DNA from: Seohaeicola_A nanhaiensis
GTDB lineage: Bacteria > Pseudomonadota > Alphaproteobacteria > Rhodobacterales > Rhodobacteraceae
Length of the DNA stretch: 64,000 nt
Assembly: GCF_042654245.1 (NCBI RefSeq)
Contig: NZ_JBHSGI010000009.1
Span: forward strand, 248,001-312,000
Reading direction: 5' to 3'
The notes under the pieces were generated by a model. The model was not told the DNA's origin. It made no database searches and saw only the letters and a program-made list of their open reading frames with translations. Positions 8,282 through 16,401 of this stretch are shown piece by piece; positions within the stretch are counted from its first letter, which is position 1; every line of letters begins with the position of its first letter. The position numbers and the translations under genes are program-made.

Positions 8282-8316
8282 CGCTTCTCTGGTTCAAAAA
8301 TACCTCCGCCGGAGGC
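8282..8316. repeat. Dispersed intergenic repeat, copy 1
   Basis: CTTCTCTGGTT followed by AAATACCTCCGCCGGAGGC, containing the palindrome CCTCCGCCGGAGG. A nearly identical element lies in the opposite orientation at 22579-22614. Both copies are between converging genes close to their 3' ends, suggesting a transcription-end or DNA-structural element. Confidence 0.75.
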
Positions 8317-8367
8317 ATCGCGCGGCACGCGCGATTCTGCGCGCGCCGCATTCGCCGGGCGATGGCC

Positions 8368-8772
8368 TTATTCCGGCGCGCGCTCGTAGTCGGCGTCGCT
8401 GACATGCTCCAGCCAGTCGGCGGATTTACCGTCTGCCGCCTCCTGGATGGCGAGGTGCACCATGCCCGTGGTCGGGCCGGCGCCGTGCCAGTGCTCTTCG
8501 CCCGGCGGGATCCAGATCGAATCCCCGGCGCGGATGACCCTGGGCGCGGCGCCGCGCAGGCCGAAGAGGCCAGTGCCGGAGAGGACATGCAGGGTCTGGC
8601 CCAGCGGATGGGTGTGCCAGGCCGTGCGCGCGCCGGGTTCGAAGGCGACGCGCAGCGCCCTGACGCGGGCGGGTGCGGGAGCCTCGACGATGACGTCCTG
8701 CCAGACGGTTCCGGTGAAATACTCCGCGTTTGCCTTCAGCGAAGGGCGCGATCCCGCGGCGAAGAAGTCCAT
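8368..8772 (-). CDS. Cupin domain protein
   Basis: 134 residues starting at ATG 8772, preceded by GGGAGGA; a longer frame to 8829 overlaps the upstream gene and lacks a ribosome site. A single cupin barrel with the metal-binding motif AWHTHPLGQTLHVLSG and second motif IPPGEEHWHGAG. Such small cupins accompany carboxymuconolactone-decarboxylase-family and short-chain dehydrogenase genes, as here (CMD, SDR and cupin in one direction). The function is probably a metal-dependent isomerase, dioxygenase or binding protein; the reaction cannot be deduced. Confidence 0.85.
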   Translation of the reverse strand: MDFFAAGSRPSLKANAEYFTGTVWQDVIVEAPAPARVRALRVAFEPGARTAWHTHPLGQTLHVLSGTGLFGLRGAAPRVIRAGDSIWIPPGEEHWHGAGPTTGMVHLAIQEAADGKSADWLEHVSDADYERAPE

Positions 8773-8797
8773 GGCTCGTCCTCCCGAATGATGTGCC

Positions 8798-9559
8798 TTA
8801 CTTGGGCGCCATCCGGATCGCGCCGTCAAGCCGGATGACCTCGCCGTTCAGCATCGGGTTGTCGATGATGGCGGCGACCATCCTGGCATATTCCGACGGG
8901 TCGCCCAGGCGGCTAGGGAAGGGCACCTGCGCGCCCAGCGAATCCTGTGCCTCTTTCGGCAGCGAGGCGAGCAGCGGGGTCAGGAAGAGGCCCGGTGCGA
9001 TGGTCATCACGCGGATGCCCCAGCGCGCGAATTCGCGGGCGATCGGCAGGGTCATGCCCACGACGCCACCCTTGGAGGCCGCATAGGCCGCCTGGCCGAT
9101 CTGCCCGTCATAGGCCGCGACCGAGGCGGTGTTGATGATCACGCCGCGCTCTTCGCCGACCGGTTCTTCCTTGTGCAGGGCGGCGGCGAATTTCGACAGC
9201 ACGTTGAACGAGCCGAGCAGGTTCACATTGATGACGGTGTAGAATTCCTTGAGCGGCAGGGCCGAGCCGTCGCGGCCGATCACCTTTGCCGGGGGGCCGA
9301 TGCCGGCGCAGTTGACCAGGATGCGGGCCTTGCCGTGCATCCCTTCGGCGGCGGCGATGGCTTCCTCGACCGCGCTTTCGTCGGTGACGTTCACCTTCTG
9401 GAACTTGCCGCCGATCTCGGAGGCCTTGGCCTCGCCCAAGTCGGCGTTCATGTCGAAGATGGTGACCTTGGCGCCGGCTTTGACCAGCAGTTCGGCGGTA
9501 GCCCCGCCCAGCCCCGATGCGCCGCCGGTGACGATGGCGGCCTGTCCGTCGATGATCAT
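8798..9559 (-). CDS. Short-chain dehydrogenase/reductase (3-hydroxyacyl-CoA dehydrogenase type II-like)
   Basis: 253 residues from ATG 9559 behind GGGGAGAG. Classical SDR: cofactor motif TGGASGLGG, NCAGIG (NNAG equivalent), catalytic Ser in INTASVAAYDG and YAASK. The sequence around GQAAYAASKGGVVGMTLPIARE is typical of the HSD10/3-hydroxy-2-methylbutyryl-CoA dehydrogenase subgroup, which oxidises short 3-hydroxyacyl-CoAs or steroids with NAD+. It lies 25 nt upstream of the cupin gene and downstream of the CMD gene, probably one operon. Confidence 0.88.
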   Translation of the reverse strand: MIIDGQAAIVTGGASGLGGATAELLVKAGAKVTIFDMNADLGEAKASEIGGKFQKVNVTDESAVEEAIAAAEGMHGKARILVNCAGIGPPAKVIGRDGSALPLKEFYTVINVNLLGSFNVLSKFAAALHKEEPVGEERGVIINTASVAAYDGQIGQAAYAASKGGVVGMTLPIAREFARWGIRVMTIAPGLFLTPLLASLPKEAQDSLGAQVPFPSRLGDPSEYARMVAAIIDNPMLNGEVIRLDGAIRMAPK

Positions 9560-9644
9560 GTCGATGCTCTCCCCTTGGTGGCCGCGCGCGGCCTGTCCCG
9601 GTCTGAATGCCCGGAAATCCGGGGCTGGGCAACCCGACGCGACG

Positions 9645-10199
9645 TCACGTCGCTGCCAGCGGCTGCGCCTCGAGTTCGGCGGCGACATTTGCGTCGAGAG
9701 GGGTGTCGCAGCTGTTCAGGATGTAGCCGAGCGTCGAGTAGAAACCGACCGTCGCGATCACGTCGAAGACGCCTTCGCGGCCGACCAGCGCGACCAGCGC
9801 CGTCTGGGTTTCGGGTGTCAGGCGCTTGTCGGTGAAGAGTTCGTCCACCGCGCGGGCAAGCGTGGCGTCGTCCGGTTCCATCTCGTCCGGCGCGCCCTTG
9901 ATCGAGGCGATGCGCGCGTCGGACATCCCGCAGGCCCGGCCGCGCGAAACGTGGTGGTTCCATTCGTAGCTCGACCCGAGGTGCACGCCGGTGCGCAGGA
10001 TCACCACCTCGCTGAACTGCTTGCCGAGCACGTTGTCGACCACGACATGCGCACGCAGCGGCGCCCAGGCGTTCAGCAGCGCGGGGTGATGCGCCATCAC
10101 GCGATAGACGTTGAGCTTGCCCGCGAAACCGTCGCGCAGGCCGCGCGCGGCCTCGGGCCAGGAGTCGTCGGTCAGCGGGGGAAAGGCGGGGCGGGTCAT
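9645..10199 (-). CDS. Carboxymuconolactone decarboxylase (CMD) family protein
   Basis: 184 residues from ATG 10199 with CAGGAG upstream. The all-helical CMD/AhpD-like fold is recognised from VVVDNVLGKQFSEVVILRTG and SSYEWNHHVSRGRACGMSD. It lacks the CxxC of AhpD peroxidase partners, so a decarboxylase- or hydrolase-like activity is more likely than peroxidase. It leads the SDR-cupin operon that converges on the sulfatase gene. Substrate not predictable. Confidence 0.85.
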   Translation of the reverse strand: MTRPAFPPLTDDSWPEAARGLRDGFAGKLNVYRVMAHHPALLNAWAPLRAHVVVDNVLGKQFSEVVILRTGVHLGSSYEWNHHVSRGRACGMSDARIASIKGAPDEMEPDDATLARAVDELFTDKRLTPETQTALVALVGREGVFDVIATVGFYSTLGYILNSCDTPLDANVAAELEAQPLAAT

Positions 10200-10292
10200 C
10201 GGCGGCTCCTGCGGAGGGGTGTCCGGCAAGGGCCTAGCGCATCGGGGCGCAGCCGCAAAGGGGGTGTTCCCCCGTGCGGCGGCACCGGTGTT

Positions 10293-11390
10293 TCAGGTGT
10301 TGAACAGGAAGTGCATCACGTCGCCGTCCTTGACGATATAGGACTTGCCCTCGGAGCGCATCTTTCCGGCTTCCTTGGCTGGCTGTTCACCGCCCAGGGA
10401 CACGAAATCGTCGTAGGCGATGGTTTCGGCGCGGATGAAGCCCTTTTCGAAATCGCCGTGAATGACGCCTGCCGCCTGCGGGGCCGAGGTGCCCTGACGG
10501 ATCGTCCAGGCGCGGGCCTCTTTCGGCCCGACGGTGAAATAGGTCTCGAGATGCAGCAGCGCGTAGCCGGCGCGGATCAGCCGGTCGAGCCCGGCTTCGG
10601 TCAGGCCCATCTCTTCGAGGAACATCTGCGCCTCGTCGTCATCGAGCTGGCTGATCTCTTCCTCGATCCGGGCCGAGATCACGACGTGCGAGTTGCCTTC
10701 GGCGGCGGCCATCTCGGCCACCTTCTGCGAGAATGCGTTGCCATCGGCCGCGTCCGCCTCGGCCACGTTGCAGACGTAGAGGACGGGCTTGGTGGTCAGG
10801 AGTTGCAGCAGTTTCCAGGCGCGGGCGTCCTCGGCGTCGACCTTGACGGTGCGGGCGGGTTTGCCGTTTTCCAGCGCGGCCTGCGCGGCGGCGAGCAAGC
10901 GGTCCTGCTGCGCCGCTTCCTTGTCGTTGCCCTTGAGCTTGCGCACGAGGTTGGCGCGGCGCTTCTCGATGCTTTCGAGATCGGCGAGCATCAGCTCGGT
11001 CTCGATCGTCTCGGCATCGGCGACGGGATCCACCCGGCCTTCGACATGGGTGATGTCGCCATCCTCGAAGCAGCGCAGCACATGGGCGATGGCGTCGCAT
11101 TCGCGGATGTTGGCGAGGAACTGGTTGCCGAGGCCTTCGCCCTTGCTGGCGCCCTTCACGAGGCCGGCGATGTCGACGAAGGTCATGCGCGTCGGGATGA
11201 TCTGTTTCGAGCCGGCGATTTCCGCCAGCTTGTCGAGACGCGCATCCGGCACGGCGACCTCGCCCACGTTGGGCTCGATGGTGCAGAAGGGAAAGTTGGC
11301 GGCCTGGGCGGCCGCGGTGCGCGTCAGCGCGTTGAACAGGGTCGACTTGCCGACGTTGGGCATGCCGACGATCCCCATCTTGAAGCCCAT
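10293..11390 (-). CDS. ychF: Redox-regulated ATPase/GTPase YchF (OLA1 family)
   Basis: 365 residues, full family length. G1 motif GMPNVGKST, G3 DIAGLVKGA and the family-specific NVAE in place of NKxD (which favours ATP over GTP), then the coiled-coil insertion and a C-terminal TGS domain ending SYIVKDGDVMHFLFNT. YchF binds ribosomes and is linked to translation quality control and oxidative-stress response. It stands alone, with a REP-like hairpin in the space upstream. Confidence 0.97.
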   Translation of the reverse strand: MGFKMGIVGMPNVGKSTLFNALTRTAAAQAANFPFCTIEPNVGEVAVPDARLDKLAEIAGSKQIIPTRMTFVDIAGLVKGASKGEGLGNQFLANIRECDAIAHVLRCFEDGDITHVEGRVDPVADAETIETELMLADLESIEKRRANLVRKLKGNDKEAAQQDRLLAAAQAALENGKPARTVKVDAEDARAWKLLQLLTTKPVLYVCNVAEADAADGNAFSQKVAEMAAAEGNSHVVISARIEEEISQLDDDEAQMFLEEMGLTEAGLDRLIRAGYALLHLETYFTVGPKEARAWTIRQGTSAPQAAGVIHGDFEKGFIRAETIAYDDFVSLGGEQPAKEAGKMRSEGKSYIVKDGDVMHFLFNT

Positions 11391-11451
11391 GTGCGCATCT
11401 CCGGTTAGCGTGTCGCGGTGCTTCTATTGATGCGGGGCTTTGGGTGCAAGG

Positions 11452-11481
11452 CGTAGGGCGGGGTTCAGCCCGCCCCACGCC
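11452..11481. repeat. REP-like hairpin
   Basis: GTAGGGCGGG, loop GTTCAG, CCCGCCC: a stem of 7 GC-rich pairs followed by CACGCC. It is related to the hairpin at 1757-1784 (minus strand) and lies between the 5' end of ychF and the 3' end of the alcohol dehydrogenase gene. It could act as a terminator for the latter. Confidence 0.6.
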
Positions 11482-11491
11482 GCGGGGCAGG

Positions 11492-12604
11492 TCAGTAGAC
11501 GACCACCGAGCGGATCGACTTGCCGGCGTGCATCAGGTCGAAACCCTCGTTGATCTTGTCCAGCGTCAGGGTGTGGGTGATCATCGGGTCGATCTCGATC
11601 TTGCCGCCCATGTACCAGTCGACGATCTTCGGCACGTCGGTGCGACCGCGCGCGCCGCCGAAGGCGGTGCCGCGCCAGCTGCGGCCGGTGACCAGCTGGA
11701 AGGGACGGGTCGAGATTTCGGCCCCCGCCGGTGCCACGCCGATGATGATGCTTTCGCCCCAGCCCTTGTGGGCCGATTCCAATGCGGTGCGCATGACCTT
11801 GACGTTGCCGGTGGCATCAAAGGTGTAGTCGGCGCCGCCCTTGGTCAGGTTGACGAGATAGGCGACGAGATCACCGTCGACTTCGTTTGGGTTCACGAAA
11901 TCGGTCATGCCGAACCGAGTGGCCATCGGCACCTTGTCTGGGTTGAGGTCGACGCCGACGATCTGGTCAGCGCCCGCCAGACGCAGGCCCTGGATCACGT
12001 TCAGGCCGATGCCGCCCAGGCCGAAGACGATGGCACGGCTGCCGATCTCGACCTTCGCCGTGTTGATCACCGCGCCGATGCCGGTGGTGACGCCGCAGCC
12101 GATGTAGCAGATCTTGTCGAAGGGCGCGTCGGGGCGCACCTTGGCCAGCGCGATCTCGGGCAGAACCGTGTGGTTCGAGAAGGTCGAGCAGCCCATGTAA
12201 TGCAGGATCGGGTCGCCATCCAGCGTGGTGAACCGCGAGGTGCCGTCCGGCATCAGGCCCTGGCCCTGCGTCGTGCGGATCGACTGGCAGAGGTTTGTCT
12301 TGGGGTTGAGGCAGTATTCGCACTCGCGGCATTCGGGCGTGTAGAGCGGGATCACGTGGTCGCCCGGTTTCAGCGAGGTGACGCCGGGGCCGACCTCGAG
12401 CACGACGCCCGCGCCTTCATGGCCGAGGATGGCCGGGAACAGGCCTTCGGGATCGGCGCCCGAGAGGGTGAATTCGTCGGTGTGGCAGATGCCGGTGGCC
12501 TTGATTTCGACCAGGACCTCGCCCGCGCGGGGGCCGTCCAGGTTCACGTCCATGATTTCCAGCGGTTTGCCGGCCTGAACGGCCACGGCGGCTTTGGTGC
12601 GCAT
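11492..12604 (-). CDS. frmA: S-(hydroxymethyl)glutathione dehydrogenase / class III alcohol dehydrogenase
   Basis: 370 residues from ATG 12604, with AAGGAGA upstream. Zinc-type medium-chain dehydrogenase: catalytic zinc ligand in GICHTDEF, GHEGAGVV, the structural-zinc run CRECEYCLNPKTNLC, and NAD motif GLGGIGLNVIQG. It is strongly conserved with glutathione-dependent formaldehyde dehydrogenases (also S-nitrosoglutathione reductase). In methylotrophic or DMSP/one-carbon-metabolising Rhodobacteraceae it feeds formaldehyde oxidation. No GSH-formaldehyde activating enzyme or S-formylglutathione hydrolase gene is adjacent. Confidence 0.95.
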   Translation of the reverse strand: MRTKAAVAVQAGKPLEIMDVNLDGPRAGEVLVEIKATGICHTDEFTLSGADPEGLFPAILGHEGAGVVLEVGPGVTSLKPGDHVIPLYTPECRECEYCLNPKTNLCQSIRTTQGQGLMPDGTSRFTTLDGDPILHYMGCSTFSNHTVLPEIALAKVRPDAPFDKICYIGCGVTTGIGAVINTAKVEIGSRAIVFGLGGIGLNVIQGLRLAGADQIVGVDLNPDKVPMATRFGMTDFVNPNEVDGDLVAYLVNLTKGGADYTFDATGNVKVMRTALESAHKGWGESIIIGVAPAGAEISTRPFQLVTGRSWRGTAFGGARGRTDVPKIVDWYMGGKIEIDPMITHTLTLDKINEGFDLMHAGKSIRSVVVY

Positions 12605-12749
12605 AAGGCGTCTCCTTCTCGGTCGTTTGGCGCGACCCTGTGGCAAGGACCTGCCCAATGCAACCCTGCGGCGGGGTTGCCACCCGTAGTTTTTACGCCA
12701 TCTCTTCGGGCAGATCCGTTCGGGGACAGTTTCGGGAGGCGCACTTGCG

Positions 12750-13004
12750 ATGAAACGACTTGGACTTCTGCTGATTCTGGCCGGCTGCACCGAGGCCGCC
12801 GCGCCCGGTGGCGACGACATGGCCTGCCTCGCGCCGCAGGAACGCGCGCTGGTGGGGCAACCGCTGTCGGTGGCGCGGGCGGTGATGCCCGCCGGCACAC
12901 GGTTTGTGCCGCCGGACGGGGTGATCACGATGGATTACCGGCAGGACCGTCACAACGCGGATTACGATGCGAACGACATCGTTACCCGCGTCTGGTGCGG
13001 CTGA
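12750..13004 (+). CDS. Small lipoprotein, peptidase inhibitor I78 family
   Basis: 84 residues with a lipoprotein signal (MKRLGLLLILAGC, lipobox LAGC, Cys13). The C-terminal part VMPAGTRFVPPDGVITMDYRQDR followed by HNADYDANDIVTRVWCG fits the small I78/potato-inhibitor-I-like family (TMD, R-x-N, final Cys). Probably an inner- or outer-membrane-anchored periplasmic protein. It ends 1 bp before the end of convergent argC, so the two share a 3' boundary. Confidence 0.75.
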   Translation: MKRLGLLLILAGCTEAAAPGGDDMACLAPQERALVGQPLSVARAVMPAGTRFVPPDGVITMDYRQDRHNADYDANDIVTRVWCG

Positions 13005-13005
13005 G

Positions 13006-13923
13006 TCAGGTCAGGCCGGTCGCTTCGTCGAGGCCGAGCATCAGGTTCAGGTTCTGGACTGCGGCACCCGAAGCGCCCTTGCCCAGATTGTCGAGCCGGG
13101 CCAGCAGGACCGCGCGCTTGCCGTCGCCGGAGGTCTGCACGCGGAGTTCAAGCGTGTTGGTGCCGTTCAGCGCCTGCGGGTCCATTTGGGCCGAGGCGGG
13201 TTCGGCAGGCAGGACCTTGACGAACTGCTGGCCTTTGTAGTGCGCCTGCAGCGCCGGCTCCAGCGCGGCGGCGTCGCCATCGGGGCGGTGCAGCGGGATC
13301 TGGACGATCATGCCCTGCGCAAAGCTGCCGACGCTGGGGATGAAGATCGGGGTTGTCCCGAGACCGGAGTGCTTGACTGTCTCGGGCAGGTGCTTGTGGG
13401 CCATGCCGAGGCCGTAGACGAAAAAGGCGGGGGCCTTGCCGGCCTCGAAATCGGCGATCATCGCCTTGCCGCCGCCGCTGTAGCCCGAGACCGCGTTGAT
13501 GGTGATGCCGGAATCAGGGTCGACCAGCCCGGCCGCGACAAGCGGGGCGAGCAGGGCGATGGCGCCGGTGGCGTAGCAGCCGGGATTTGACACGCGCGAC
13601 GAGGCGGCGATGGCCTCGCGCTGGCCGGCCTTCAGTTCGGGGAAGCCGTAGTCCCATTCGGGGTCGACGCGGTGCGCAGTGGAGGCGTCGATCAGGCGGG
13701 CCTTGTTGCCCGCGGCCAGTTCAACCGCTTCGCGTGCGGCGTCGTCGGGCAGGCAGAGGATGCTCACATCCGCCTCGGCCAGCGCCTCGGCCCGTTCGCC
13801 GCGATCCTTGCGGCGCTCGGGGTCCAGCCGGATCAGTTCGATGTCCGAACGGCCATCCAGCCGTTCGCGGATTTGCAGGCCCGTGGTTCCGGCCTCGCCG
13901 TCGATGAACACCTTGTGCGCCAT
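13006..13923 (-). CDS. argC: N-acetyl-gamma-glutamyl-phosphate reductase (type 2)
   Basis: 305 residues. The N-terminal dinucleotide fold begins MAHKVFIDGEAGTTGLQI, catalytic Cys116 is in SNPGCYATG, and the C-terminal part carries the substrate-binding KHLPE region. The short length matches the AgrC/ArgC type 2 form common in alphaproteobacteria. It performs the NADPH-dependent third step of ornithine/arginine synthesis. No other arg gene is adjacent; argJ lies at 54968 in this window. Confidence 0.95.
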   Translation of the reverse strand: MAHKVFIDGEAGTTGLQIRERLDGRSDIELIRLDPERRKDRGERAEALAEADVSILCLPDDAAREAVELAAGNKARLIDASTAHRVDPEWDYGFPELKAGQREAIAASSRVSNPGCYATGAIALLAPLVAAGLVDPDSGITINAVSGYSGGGKAMIADFEAGKAPAFFVYGLGMAHKHLPETVKHSGLGTTPIFIPSVGSFAQGMIVQIPLHRPDGDAAALEPALQAHYKGQQFVKVLPAEPASAQMDPQALNGTNTLELRVQTSGDGKRAVLLARLDNLGKGASGAAVQNLNLMLGLDEATGLT

Positions 13924-13998
13924 GTCCGATCCTCTTTTGTGTTGCGTCTGACCTAGAGCCGGGAGGCGCGGCTGGCAAGCTTTGCGACCGTCACGCGG

Positions 13999-14032
13999 CC
14001 CGTGTTTTCAGGATCCCCGTGTTTTCAGGATC
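13999..14032. repeat. 17-bp perfect tandem duplication at the 3' end of the MaoC gene
   Basis: CCCGTGTTTTCAGGATC occurs twice head to tail (13999-14015 and 14016-14032). It covers the stop codon of the MaoC-like gene; because 17 is not a multiple of three, it changes the C-terminal residues and moves the stop. Confidence 0.9.
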
Positions 14033-14448
14033 CAGGTCGAGCGATAGTCGCAGACCAGCTCACCCTTCTGGTTGAAGACGCTGTTATGGACGTCGATGAA
14101 CCCACGGTCCGGTTTGGAGCGCGATGCGCGCGCGCCGGTCACGTTGACCTCGACCCGCAGAGTGTCGTCCGCATATACCGGTTTCAGCCAGCGGATCTCG
14201 GCCATGCCGGGCGAACCCATCGAGCTTTCGGAAAAGCGGCCGGTGGCCAGGATCAGGTTGAAGGCGACAAGGATCGTCTGGAAGCCGCTGGCCACCAGAC
14301 CGCCGAAATGGCTTTGTTTCGCGGCTTCGGGGTCGGTGTGGAAGGGTTGCGGATCCCATTGCCGCGCGAAGGCGATGATCTCTTCCGCGCTGAGCGTGCG
14401 GCTGCCGGTGTCGTAGCGGTCGCCAACCTTCACATCGTCGAAAAACAT
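14008..14448 (-). CDS. MaoC-like (R)-hydratase/dehydratase
   Basis: 146 residues from ATG 14448, preceded by AAAGGAG. Single hotdog fold of the MaoC type with the hydratase signature FARQWDPQPFHTDPEAA (catalytic Asp and His) and FGGLVASGFQT. Family members hydrate enoyl-CoA or act on related acyl thioesters. It is a lone gene divergent from lactate dehydrogenase. The last residues (RGS) come from a 17-bp tandem duplication; without it the frame would read RAA-stop. Confidence 0.88.
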   Translation of the reverse strand: MFFDDVKVGDRYDTGSRTLSAEEIIAFARQWDPQPFHTDPEAAKQSHFGGLVASGFQTILVAFNLILATGRFSESSMGSPGMAEIRWLKPVYADDTLRVEVNVTGARASRSKPDRGFIDVHNSVFNQKGELVCDYRSTWILKTRGS

Positions 14449-14579
14449 CTCCGCTCCTTTCAGCCGTTCGCGCGGACTATGCACAGGCCCTGCCGGAACC
14501 TCCAGACCGCACCGAATGCCGCCTTGAGAAAAAGCGGAGGCGTTGGTAACAGGATCTACCATTTCGCCGGGAGACCCCC

Positions 14580-15746
14580 ATGCCCGTGATCACGACCATC
14601 GCCGATCTCAAGCGCCTGCACGAGCGCCGCACGCCGCGGATGTTCTACGACTATGCGGAAAGCGGCAGCTGGACCGAGCAGACCTTCCGCGAGAACACGA
14701 CGGATTTCGAGAAGATCCGCCTGCGCCAGAAGGTGGCGGTGGACATGAGCGGGCGCAGCACCGCGAGCCAGATGATCGGGCAGGATGTGACGATGCCCGT
14801 GGCGCTGGCTCCGGTGGGGCTGACGGGGATGCAGAGCGCCGACGGCGAGATCAAGTCCGCGCGAGCGGCCGAGGCCTTTGGCGTGCCCTATACGCTGTCG
14901 ACCATGTCGATCAATTCCATCGAGGAGGTAGCCGAGGCGACCACCAAGCCCTTCTGGTTCCAGCTTTATACCATGAAGGATGCCGACTATGTCGCGCGGC
15001 TGATCCAGCGGGCGAAGGACGCAAAATGTTCGGCCCTCGTGATCACGCTGGACCTGCAGCTGCTCGGCCAGCGGCACAAGGATCTGAAGAACGGACTGTC
15101 GGCGCCGCCGAAGCTGACGCCGAAGACCATTGCCAACCTGATGACGAAATGGGCCTGGGGCATCGAGATGCTGTCGGCCAAGCGGCGCAATTTCGGCAAT
15201 ATCGTCGGCCATGTGCATGGAATCTCCGACACCGCCTCGCTGGGAAGCTGGACCGCCGAACAGTTCGACCTGACGCTGGACTGGTCGAAGATCGAGAAGC
15301 TGATGGAGCAATGGGGCGGCAAGGTGATCCTGAAGGGCATCCTTGATCCCGAGGACGCCAAGATGGCGGCAAAGCTGGGGGCGGATGCGATCCTGGTATC
15401 GAACCACGGCGGGCGGCAGCTGGACGGGGCGCTGAGCTCGATCCGGATGCTGCGGCCGATCCTCGATGCGGTGCAGGGCGATGTCGAAGTTCATCTCGAC
15501 AGCGGCATCCGGTCGGGTCAGGACGTGCTGAAGGCGCTGGCGATGGGAGCCACGGGCACCTTTATCGGGCGGTCGTATATATACGGGCTGGGCGCGATGG
15601 GGCAGAAAGGCGTGAGCACTGCGCTGGAGGTGATCCGCAAGGAGCTGGACCTGACGATGGCGCTGTGCGGCGAGACCCGGGTGCAGAACCTCGGGCGGCA
15701 TAACCTGCTGATTCCCGAGGATTTCGAAGGCCGCTGGCAGCCGTGA
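14580..15746 (+). CDS. lldD: FMN-dependent L-lactate dehydrogenase / alpha-hydroxy-acid dehydrogenase
   Basis: 388 residues. FMN-binding TIM barrel with DYAESGSWTEQTFREN near the N-terminus, LAPVGLTGMQ, Lys252 in VILKGI, and the catalytic His276 in VSNHGGRQLDG, followed by DSGIRSG and GRSYIYGLG. It oxidises L-lactate (or another L-2-hydroxy acid) to the keto acid, passing electrons to the respiratory chain. No permease or lldR regulator is adjacent. Substrate within the family is uncertain. Confidence 0.92.
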   Translation: MPVITTIADLKRLHERRTPRMFYDYAESGSWTEQTFRENTTDFEKIRLRQKVAVDMSGRSTASQMIGQDVTMPVALAPVGLTGMQSADGEIKSARAAEAFGVPYTLSTMSINSIEEVAEATTKPFWFQLYTMKDADYVARLIQRAKDAKCSALVITLDLQLLGQRHKDLKNGLSAPPKLTPKTIANLMTKWAWGIEMLSAKRRNFGNIVGHVHGISDTASLGSWTAEQFDLTLDWSKIEKLMEQWGGKVILKGILDPEDAKMAAKLGADAILVSNHGGRQLDGALSSIRMLRPILDAVQGDVEVHLDSGIRSGQDVLKALAMGATGTFIGRSYIYGLGAMGQKGVSTALEVIRKELDLTMALCGETRVQNLGRHNLLIPEDFEGRWQP

Positions 15747-15780
15747 CAGGGCGTCGGATCCATCGGCGGCCTGCCCGCCC

Positions 15781-16401
15781 ATGCTGATCTTCTCGGCCCA
15801 GAACCTGGCCTTCATCGCGGTGCCGAAGACCGGCACCACGGCGGTGGAAATGGCGCTGAAGGGCAGGGCCGACGTCATCTTTACCAAGCGGCGCAAGCAT
15901 ATCACCGCGCAGCGGTTCCATACGCGCGTCGCGCCTTTCCTGAAGGAAGAGTTCGGGATCGCGCCCGAGCGCTTTGCCGTCATCCGCGAGCCCGAGGCGC
16001 AGATCCGCAGCTGGTATCGCTATCGAGCGCGGCAGGCGAAGGCGGGCAGCGCCTTCTCGACCGGGGATATCAGTTTTGACCGGTTCGTTCGCGATGTCAT
16101 CTCGGACGATCCGCCGGCCTATGCGGGAATCGGCAGCCAGTTCGCCTTTCTGACCTCGGGCACAGGCGAAGTGCTTGTGCACCATCTGTTCGCGCATGAG
16201 ATGCCGGAGAGGCTAGGGGCGTTTCTTGACGACCGCTTTGGGCAGCCTATCGAGCTGAAGGCGCGCAATGTCTCGCCTTTGATACCCGCCGATCTGGAGC
16301 CGGGCACGCTGAAGCTGCTGAAGGCGGCCCGGGCGTCCGAATACGATCTGCACGCCCGGGTGCTGGACGCAGGCGGTCATCTGGTCAGCGCGTTGCCCTG
16401 A
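15781..16401 (+). CDS. Sulfotransferase-like P-loop protein
   Basis: 206 residues. The N-terminal AFIAVPKTGTTAVEMAL is the 5'-phosphosulfate (PAPS) binding loop of the sulfotransferase family, and VIREPEAQIRSWYRYR is the 3'-phosphate binding segment (R-E-P, W-Y-R). Acceptor not predictable; bacterial relatives modify carbohydrates or lipids. Its 3' end overlaps the convergent MFS gene by 17 bp. Confidence 0.8.
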   Translation: MLIFSAQNLAFIAVPKTGTTAVEMALKGRADVIFTKRRKHITAQRFHTRVAPFLKEEFGIAPERFAVIREPEAQIRSWYRYRARQAKAGSAFSTGDISFDRFVRDVISDDPPAYAGIGSQFAFLTSGTGEVLVHHLFAHEMPERLGAFLDDRFGQPIELKARNVSPLIPADLEPGTLKLLKAARASEYDLHARVLDAGGHLVSALP

